From assembly GCF_907164915.1 (NCBI RefSeq), contig NC_061862.1, forward strand, positions 61,319,068 through 61,383,067: 64,000 nt of DNA. Reading direction: 5' to 3'. The position numbers were made by a program, and so were the translations under genes. The notes beneath the pieces are model-generated. The model had not been told where the DNA came from. It was given only the letters and a program-made list of their open reading frames with translations, and did no database searches. This DNA is from Impatiens glandulifera (lineage: Eukaryota; Streptophyta; Magnoliopsida; Ericales; Balsaminaceae). Below, piece by piece: positions 56,386 through 64,000 of this stretch. Numbering within the stretch: position 1 is the first letter of the stretch; each line of letters opens with the position of its first letter.

Positions 56386-56655
56386 TAGCCTAGCAACAAC
56401 AAAATGTGGATACCTACAGTCTCCTTGAGAGGTCCTAAGTTCGAGTCCGTCAGGCGACAAGTTCTGCGCCTAGTTAAATGGTTAAGTGTGTTTGCGGGCT
56501 ATGTGCCTCACTCCCTTGTGGCTACTTTTTTACCCCACCAAGGTAACCCAGTGGTAAAAGTCGGCTTAAGAGACCAAAATGTCACGAGTTCGATTATATT
56601 TAGAAGCGCTTTGAGTTTAAGCGGAGAATCATGGATGTGGGGGTGTCATGCTAGT
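56386..56655 (+). mobile_element. Two adjacent tRNA-derived SINE-like modules
   Basis: Module 1 (about 56386-56520) has the box A-like TAGCCTAGCAA, box B AGTTCGAGTCC (56435-56445), and the body phrase GTCAGGCGACAAGTTCTGCG and GTGTGTTTGCGGGCTA shared with the 19.3-kb SINE. Module 2 (about 56535-56655) has a new box A (GTAACCCAGTGG, 56543-56554) and box B-like GAGTTCGATTA (56586-56596), then GCGCTTTGAGTTTAAGCGG. The join suggests insertion of one SINE in or beside another. Confidence 0.65.
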
Positions 56656-56875
56656 TCTCTTTTAATTCCCAAAAAAGGAAATAATCACAGTAATTGTGTG
56701 ATTATTTTTCTTGTGATCTTTGGTCGTGTTACTCGTCAGAGATGATATAATTTGACTAAACAAGTTGTAGAAACTAATGAGTTTTGTCCCGAATTCGATC
56801 GTCTCGACCACTTTCCTAACTCAAGCCTCATATAAATAGGACCCCACGAAGACAAAGAGAAGAAACCAAACTTCA

Positions 56876-57074
56876 TATTAGCTGTATTATTTGGTCCAAT
56901 ATTTTGGATGTAATTATAGGCATAATATTAGCTGTATTATTTGGTCAAATATTCTGGACATAATTATAGGCATAATTTAGGGAGATAGTTATGACATCCT
57001 TTATATATATATATGTGAGTTGTTTCACAATGTAGAGATCAAGAAAATATACATACTCTTTTTCAATCTTATTA
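56876..57074 (+). repeat. 5' LTR of the copia element
   Basis: Contains a tandem duplication of a ~58-bp block (TGTATTATTTGGTC(C/A)AATATT), which is also present in the 3' LTR. A TATATATATATGTGAG stretch near 57002 may be the promoter. Confidence 0.85.
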
Positions 57075-57188
57075 TGGTATTAGAGCTCTCGGTGAGAGAT
57101 TTCATTTTTCTTCAAATTTTTCAATGTTGATTTTTTCTTTTAGCGTCTTCTTCCTCTGATTAACCCTAGTCGGCTCTAAACCCCAGCG

Positions 57189-58200
57189 ATGACATCTGAA
57201 CTAACTATTGCAACCTCCTCTATTGCTCGTTATGAGCCTCTCTCTCCATATTACCTTCATCCCTTTGAAGGTACGAGCTCGATTATTAGCCCAATTATGT
57301 TAACTAGTGATACTTATGAAGATTGGAGGTGTATGATACGTAATAATCTTCGTGCGAAGAACAAACTAGGCTTCCTTGATCTGATATCACACCTCCAGTA
57401 GTCACTCATCAAGATTTTGCTCAATGGAGTATCGTTAATTCAATGCTTAATGCGTGGATCGTGAATACATTGGATGAATCGATCAGGGGGCGCATTCGTT
57501 ATTCGGATACGGTTAAGGATTTGTGGGATGATCTTCATGAGCAATTTTCCATGAGCAATGGACCGCGTATTCTAAGGTTAAGTCTCAAATTGCTGAGTGT
57601 AAGCAACATGGTAAGTCTGTTTCTAAATACTATTCTGAATTGCGTTGTTTATAGAATGATTTACTTGCGATTGAGAAGCTGCCAAAGTGCACCTGTGCGG
57701 CTACACCTAAGTATAAACGGATTCAGAATCATGCTATTCTTCATCAATTTTGTATGGGATTAGATGCTACTAAATTTGGTAATTGTGTTTCCTTTATTCT
57801 AATGATGGATCCATTTCCTACACTTAATATTGCATATGTTAAGGTTGTTGTTGAGAAACGAAAGTAGATTGTTTCGGAAGGGAAATCTACTCCTAGGATT
57901 AAGGTTGTCAATTTTTCAGCCAATGTTTGTAGTCTTAGGGAATCCTAACAGGTCCGACAATGGCTCGGATAAGCGGTTTTGTAGCCATTGTAATAAAAAA
58001 GGGAATACGAATGATAATTTTTTTGGGATTTATGGCTATCCGGAGTGGTATCAAGAACGTTGTTCTAAGAGTGGTTCTTATAGTGGTCATGGTGGACAAC
58101 AACCACACCTTGACTGCACATCTCAAGTTACTCATCGCCGCAATACCATAGCTTCGGGCATAGCCTTGCCTTTCACATGGAAGTCGCCTCCTCTAGAGAG
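57189..58200 (+). pseudogene. copia gag region, broken
   Basis: Frames at 57189-57401, 57443-57590 and 57830-58216 cover the plant copia gag. Motifs include YYLHPFEGTS and DTYEDWRCMIRNNLRAKNK, then SIRGRIRYSDTVKDLWDDL. A zinc knuckle begins CSHCNKKG, but the His and last Cys positions are replaced by Asn and Phe, so it should not bind zinc. Frames are separated by stops. Confidence 0.85.
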
Positions 58201-58639
58201 GTGTCTACCGGTTTGATTGACCGTACACATTTTCCATCTATTTTCGATACGCATTTGTCACAATTGTTGCAAACTATGAATAGCATCAATGCTTCTTCTG
58301 ACAAATTATCAAATATGTTTTTTCCCAATAATTGGAATATTGATACTAGGGCTTTGAATCATATGACGTGTAACTTATTTTTTTTTCAAACACTAGCTCA
58401 ATTAATACTAGTGTTGGTTTACCTAATGGTGTTGCGATCTCTGTGACAAAAATTGGTAGGATTTTGCTTGATGGGTTGTCTTTTGATAATTTCTTATATG
58501 TCACGTCGATGACTTATAATTTATTATCGGTATCTCAACTTAATGTTGCCTGCCGATTGCGGCTCCAACAATTCAAGCTCATGCGGTTTCTAATAAAGGA
58601 TCTAATGTGTTATAGCACCAACACCTAAGTCATCCCTCT

Positions 58640-59794
58640 ATGAAAGTTATTTTCGCTTTAACTTTTGTTTCACAGACTTTGAATAAAGGTTGTTCTATGA
58701 ACTACCATATTTGTTATATGAGCAAACAAACACGTGCTCCTTTTTCTGTTAGTTTTACCCGTGTTACTACTGTTTTTGATTTAGTCCATTGTGATATTTG
58801 GGGACCAAACAAGGTTTTATCGAGTTGTGGAACTCGTTATTTTCTTACTCTTGTTGATGGTTTTTTACGCACTACATGGGTATTTTTGATGATTTGCAAA
58901 AGTGAAGTTGGTGCTTTGATTAGAAAATTTTATAAGATGGTAAAAACACAAATTGATAAACGTATTTATGTGTTTCGTTCGGATAATGGTCGAGAATTTA
59001 CCTCATTGGAATCATTTTTTGTCGAAAAAGACATTATTTTACAAACTTTTTGTGTTGATACGGCTCAACAAAATGGTAGAGTTGAACGTAAACACCGTCA
59101 TATTCTTAACGTGGTCCGTGCTTTACATTTTCAAGCTAAGCTTCCACGATATTTTTGGGGAGAATGTGTACTTACTGCTGCGTACCTATTCAGTTTCACG
59201 CCAACACCTTTGTTGGATCTTAAGACTCCGTATGAATGTCTTTTTGGTAAACCACCACCTCATTATTCTCTTAAGGTTTTTAGTTGTTTATGTTATGACT
59301 TCAATTCCCCGTATATTAAAGATAAATTCGACACACGCTCACGTCATTGTATATTTATGGGATATCCATTTGGTAAAAAGGGCTGGCGGTTATATGATCT
59401 TAAATCCAATTTTTTTAGTCGTGACGTTCAGTTTTTTGAAGATCAATTCCCTTACTTGGATTCTCTTTCGGATACGACTAAAACTAAATGGGAAAAATAT
59501 TTTAATCAACCATCATTATGGGTTGATTCGGATGATGACATAAATATTGACTATAAGGGGAGTTCGACCGACCCCTCTTATTCCACAACTACTGTCTCAG
59601 CTCTAGAGGAATTGGGTCGTGGCTTGCGTACTAAAATTATTTCGACTCGTCTTTGCAATTATGTGACTAATACATTAGTTCAACAAAATATAGACCCCCC
59701 TACTACTACACCATCATCACCTTTAGGAACCTCAAGTAAGCCCACTGGCATTGTGTGTTTTGTAAATTATAATATTTTTTCTGTCACACATTAG
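58640..59794 (+). pseudogene. copia integrase, longest remaining open frame (384 codons)
   Basis: Begins in the GAG-pre-integrase region and continues through the rve catalytic core. The DDE residues can be seen: Asp in HCDIWGP (58793-58795), Asp in RSDNGREF (58982-58984) and Glu in NGRVERKH (59084-59086). The copia-specific C-terminal segment follows (LKVFSCLCYDF, then DTRSRHCIFMGYP). The zinc-binding HHCC part is partly lost, and the frame lacks the upstream protease. It ends at a stop before the reverse transcriptase. Confidence 0.9.
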
Positions 59795-59799
59795 TGTTA

Positions 59800-61260
59800 T
59801 CTAGCAGCTCTTTTGGATATTAAAGAGCCCTCCTCTTTTATGGAGGCTGTTAAATCACCGCAATGGCAAACAATAATGACTGAGGACATATCTGCTTTGG
59901 AATGCAACAGAACTCGGACTTTAACCCGGTTGCCTGTAAGTAAGCAATTAACAGTGGTTGAGTTTATAAAACTAAATGACCTCTTCTAGCATGGTGGAAC
60001 GTTATGCGAAAATGGGTACGGTACGCATTTTTCTTGTTGTTACTGCCATTTTTAATTGGGAACTTCATCACATGGATGTGCAGAATACTTTTTTCATAGT
60101 GACTTGTCTAAGGAAGTGTATATACGTCCTCCCCAGGCTATTCTACTCATTTCGGTATGGTTTGTCGTTTATGCAATTCTTTATATGGGTTACGCCAGGC
60201 TCCTCGCCAGTGGTTCACTAAGTTGTTTGTTGTATTATGCCCATATGTGTTGTTTACTCAATCTTATGCTGATTATTCCATATTTAGCCTTATTCGAGAT
60301 GCCTATTTTATCCATGTGTTGGTTTATGTAGATGATTCAATTATTATTGGTAGTTCTTCCACGCTGAATTTTCGTTTTAAAGATTACTTGCAATCGTGTT
60401 TTCATATGAAGGACTTGAGGTGTTTGAAATATTTTCTTGGTATTGAGGTGGCTCGAGGTCCTAGTGGGATTTTTTTTTATCCCAACGCAAGTATGTGCTA
60501 GATTTATTAACTAAAGCTAGTATGCTTGGATGTCGCCCTATTGACACGCCTATGGAGAAAAATCATTGTCTTGCTTCGTCTACTACTGATATCTTTGGTC
60601 AACCTAACCAATGTCGACGTTTGGTTGGTCGTTTGGTCAATCTTTCGGTTACTCGACCGGATTTGAGTTATGTTATTCACACTCTAGCATAATTTCTAAG
60701 TAATCCAATGCAATACCATTAGGATGATGCTTTGCAAGTTCTTCGATATCTTAAGTGTCATCCGGGTGAAGGTATTTATTTGCGACCTACATCACCTTTG
60801 ACTCTACGAGCGTACTCGGATAGTGACTGAGTTGCCTGTCCTCTCACTCGTCGCTCTCTTACTGGCTATGTGGTTTTTCTTGGACATTCTCCTATTTCTT
60901 GGCGTACTAAAAAGTAACCTATTGTTGCCCAATCCTCTTCTGAAGTTGAATATCGTGTTATGGCGGTTACTATTTACAAACTAAAATGGCTCAAGTATTT
61001 GTTGAAGACTCTTGATATTTTACATACGTTCCCTATATACCTCTTCTGTGACAGTCAGTCGGCTTTCCACATCACTAATAACCCTATTTTTCATGATCGT
61101 ACGAAGCATATTGAGATTAACTATCACTTTATTCGGGATGAGCTAATTTCTAGAAACATTGTCACCCAATATATGCCAATTAACTAGCGTTTTGACTAAG
61201 GCCTTGGGACGTTCGTCTTTTAATTTTCTTCTTCGCAAGTTGGGCATTCGTGATCTTTCT
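59800..61260 (+). pseudogene. copia reverse transcriptase and RNase H, broken
   Basis: Pieces in several plus frames: SFMEAVKSPQWQTIM (59840), WELHHMDVQNTFF (60057 region), the YVDD catalytic box (60325-60336), LRCLKYFLGIEVARG, then RPDLSYVIHTLA. RNase H follows with YLKCHPGEGIYL, RRSLTGYVVFLG, SSSEVEYRVMA and HIEINYHFIRDEL. Stops occur at about 60690, 60829, 60916 and 61186. Confidence 0.9.
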
Positions 61261-61279
61261 GCTCTCACTTGAGGTAGAG

Positions 61280-62198
61280 TATTAGCTATATTATTTGGTC
61301 CAATATTCTGGACGTAATTATATGCATAATATTAACTGTATTATTTGGTCAAATATTCTGGACGTAATTATAGGCATCCTTTGTATATAGGGATGACAAT
61401 GGGGCAGTTCAGTTCGAAGAATAACAATACCATCCCCGCCCCGAATTTACCCACCCCGCCCCGATTCCCAACTTGGTTTTTAAATATAAATCATCCCCGC
61501 CCCGATCGGGGACGGGGTTTCCCCGCGGTACACCGAAACCGAATAACAAAGATTGTGAAAGAAGAAGACAGAGATAAAAGAAATCCTACCTGAAGAGAAA
61601 AGATGTGATACCATATTGTTTATATTAATTAGTAAGAAAACAGTAAAATAATATACAAAATAGTATTAGCAATGAGTTCAACTAACCTTCCACCTGAAAA
61701 TTTTGTCAAGATTCAAGAGAGAATCATGCATGTAGAATCATGTATGTAATTAAAATTATAATAAATTGAGAGAGAGAGAAAATATAATAAGGAAGATGAA
61801 GAGTTAAAAGTAAGAGATAATTTAATATGTGTATAAAGGGTGTAAAAGTAAGGAAGATAAAAAGTTTTTCAATAAAAAAAGAGAAAAATAATGATTTCAT
61901 TAAGTAATATATTTTCTTTAAATAAATATAGTTATATATTATCGGTTCGGTTCGGTTTGGGGATCGGTTCGGTACATGTAAATACCATCCCCGCCCCGAA
62001 CCCCGGTCAACATATTTCGGGTTTTCTCCGATCCGCCTCGATCCGCAGTCAAAGCGGGAAAAAATCATACCAATCGGTTCGGTTCAACTCGGTTTCAGCG
62101 GTGCGGTTTCAAATTGTCATCCCTATTTGTATATATATGTGAATTGTTTCACAATGCAAATATCAAGAAAATATACATACTCTTTTTCAATCTTGTTA
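61280..62198 (+). repeat. 3' LTR of the copia element, split by a hAT
   Basis: The parts 61280-61387 and 62134-62198 match the 5' LTR apart from a ~26-bp gap relative to it (the AATTTAGGGAGATAG portion). Confidence 0.85.
61380..62133. mobile_element. Non-autonomous hAT with 8-bp target duplication (copy 2), nested in copia LTR
   Basis: TTTGTATA at 61380-61387 and 62126-62133 is a perfect 8-bp duplication. Termini at 61388 and 62125 are inverted (TAGGGATGACAAT). Subterminal regions are rich in CCCCGCCCCGA and CGGTTCGGTTCGG motifs. The middle is AT-rich and non-coding. The left 15 bp match copy 1 (22420) with one difference, so both belong to a related family with different subterminal motifs. 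Confidence 0.92.
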
Positions 62199-62668
62199 CT
62201 CCAAGCCTTCAATCATCTTTTACATAAAATCGCCATTAAAATTTTCTCCAACTTTTCAATTTTTAGAAAAATTTGTAAGAAGCTTTAAAGCTCGGTTCTA
62301 GCTCAGCCAAAAGTTTCAACAACTTTCTAGGATTGATTTCCAACCCAATGTAAGTTGTCACTCATGTTGTAATGCATGTTATGAACACAAATCAAATTTT
62401 ATATATCTAAGTTCATGTGTTCTTTAATATTGCATTATTGTTCGAATTTTTGATTTGAATTTGATCCTAAGACCGTTTACAAATTTTCTCTAGAAACAAA
62501 AGTGAATTAATCAACCTAAATAGAAATACTCAATTTAGATTTTAAAATTTTGAAAAATCAAAACTTTGTTCTTGATCTCCTACTCAAGAATGGAGACTCA
62601 ATAAGCTTTCAACAATTTGTAAATAATGTCGGGGACATTTTAAGACCAATCCTTAGTGATTTGGTTAT
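62199..62668. repeat. Old LTR-like repeat (copy 2), middle part
   Basis: Continues copy 2 right of the copia insertion and aligns loosely with 45740-46150. No gene. Confidence 0.4.
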
Positions 62669-63709
62669 ATTTTAACTAGGGGTGTAAACGAGTCAAGCCG
62701 AACTCGAACTTACATTGGCTCGAGTTCGGCTCGACTTGTTTTTTATTAGCTCGGCTCGAGCTCGATCGAGCTTTCAATATTAAGCTCGAACTCAGCTCGA
62801 TCATATAACCATAGGCTCGAGTTCAACTCGAAATGCTCGAATTTAAATATATTTATATATTAATTTCTTATATTAAAAAGACTTAAATCATAATTCATCA
62901 ATCACCAAAGTATTGAGTGTAGAATGAGATGTAAATGGAAATCGAGAGTCTTCTCAAGAAGAATACATTCAAGTCATGTATTGTATTTGAGATAAACTTG
63001 AAAACATATTAGACTCTATTAGATTTATTTTAAAAAATAAAACACTTTATAGTGAATAAAAATAGTTTTATATCTTATAAAATATAATATATTGAGATTG
63101 CATATATGTATAATTATATTTTGATTTGATTTTTAAAAATTATGTTTATGTATTTAAATTAATATCAAATCTATTTATTTCTTTATAATAATAATTATAT
63201 AATATATATTTTTAATTTATAAATATTATTTTGATATATCTTGATAAATACTTTATAGTGAAATAAAAATAATTTTATATTTTATAAAATATAATATATT
63301 GAGATTGCATATATTAAATAATATTATAGTATAATTATGTTTTTATTTTATTTTTAAAAATTATATTTTCGTAATTAAATTAATATCAAATTTATTTATT
63401 TTCTTATAAGTATTTTATAATATATATTTTTAAATTATAAGTATATTTTGGGAAGACCTATAAGTAATAATCTCATAAATAATCTTATGGGTATGTTTTA
63501 AATTTTAATTAAAAAGTAAAATATAATATAAAAAAATTATATGATTGAGCTCGAAAAAACTCGACGAACCATCAAGCGAGTTTATCAAAGCTCGAATCTT
63601 AAACAAGCTGTCTCAAGCTCGGCTTGAATTCGATTTTGACCGAACTCGAATCGAACTTTAACCGATCAGCTCACAAACGGCTCGGCTCATTTGCACCCAT
63701 AGTTTTAAC
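62669..63709. mobile_element. Non-autonomous hAT with near-perfect 8-bp target duplication (copy 3)
   Basis: ATTTTAAC (62669-62676) and GTTTTAAC (63702-63709) flank inverted ends at 62677 (TAGGGGTGTAAACGAG) and 63701 (complement reads TATGGGTGCAAATGAG). Subterminal regions repeat GGCTCGAGCTCG/CTCGGCTCGA motifs, and the centre is AT-rich. 62990-63200 and 63230-63430 are two diverged copies of a ~190-bp segment (phrase TATTGAGATTGCATATAT). No coding region. Confidence 0.85.
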
Positions 63710-64000
63710 CAAAATCAATTTTCTTGAAATGCTCTCAGATTTTAATTTTAAAATTAATCCAAAGGCCAAACTAGTCAATTTTAATCAATTAATTTTAATT
63801 CTACTAAGCTGAAGAAAGCTTTCTACCGGGAATTTAAATTAATGCTCTTAAACACGAAAAACCATTTTTTCAATTGAAAATCTTATTTTTCGTTGAGGCT
63901 CCGATGGAGGCCTTTGCGCAAACATATTCTAAATGTTCATGGGAAACTTCTCATGTATTTTGTTTGGTGTTTGAAGACTCCAAACAAAAATAAAAAACCG
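63710..64000. repeat. Old LTR-like repeat (copy 2), right part, runs off the window
   Basis: Continues the sequence interrupted by the hAT at 62677-63701; no gene. Confidence 0.35.

Larger units (their letters stand above)
56876..62198 (+). mobile_element. Ty1/copia LTR retrotransposon, decayed, with nested hAT in its 3' LTR
   Basis: 5' LTR 56876-57074 is followed immediately by a primer-binding site TGGTATTAGAGC (57075-57086, one change from the tRNA-Met site). The 3' LTR starts at 61280 after a purine-rich tract and ends at 62198, interrupted by a hAT (61388-62125). Both LTRs begin TATTAGCT, probably from TGTTAGCT. CTTCA (56871-56875) and CTCCA (62199-62203) look like a target duplication with one change. 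Domain order gag, integrase, RT, RNase H is that of copia. Many stops make it inactive. Confidence 0.9.

Overview
The window is nuclear DNA of a flowering plant, most likely a eudicot. The genes are intron-rich with GT-AG introns. Products include a RABE1-type Rab GTPase, a MYB48/MYB59-like R2R3-MYB, an ACR9/ACR10-type ACT-repeat protein and plant-type histones H4 and H2B. The intergenic DNA is very AT-rich and packed with plant transposable elements. I cannot name the species. Intact-looking genes: histone H4 (11691-12002, minus), an ACT-repeat protein (16389-18200, plus, 6 exons, 420 aa), histone H2B (18384-18803, minus, tail-to-tail with the ACT gene), a Rab8/RABE GTPase (33410-39073, plus, 8 coding exons, 215 aa) and an R2R3-MYB (52845-54412, plus, 3 exons, 270 aa). 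Each spliced model was checked by hand for phase and closes in frame. They are ordinary housekeeping or regulatory genes with no sign of shared pathway function. Everything else is mobile or repetitive. 1-7.6 kb is a decayed Mutator-like element (MULE) with a DUF1985/Ulp1-protease pseudogene (plus) facing a MURA-type transposase pseudogene (minus). The Ulp1 pseudogene contains a tandem array of small exon-plus-intron units. 19.3 kb has a tRNA-derived SINE with a perfect 15-bp target duplication, 20.3-22.2 kb a broken LINE, 22.4-23.4 kb a non-autonomous hAT, and 25.0-28.1 kb a decayed two-gene PIF/Harbinger element. 28.5-32.0 kb is a Pack-MULE with a perfect 9-bp target duplication and ~1-kb terminal inverted repeats. 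Those repeats carry a G-rich minisatellite and a tRNA-Phe-like sequence, and the interior holds a pectinesterase gene fragment. 43.1-44.3 kb is a Helitron-like 3' end with long AT arrays. 47.4-51.2 kb is a young LTR element with gag but no visible polymerase. From 55.0 kb to the right edge lies a nested pile-up: an old LTR-like repeat (a relative lies at 44.8-46.5 kb) is interrupted by a foldback repeat, SINE modules, a decayed Ty1/copia element whose 3' LTR contains a second hAT, and a third hAT. The least ordinary structures are the repeated exon/intron array (1164-2263), the Pack-MULE with tRNA-like sequence in its TIRs (28543-32031), the gag-only LTR element with a repeated GC-rich module (47378-51184), and the GT microsatellite sitting on a Rab 5' splice site (38911).
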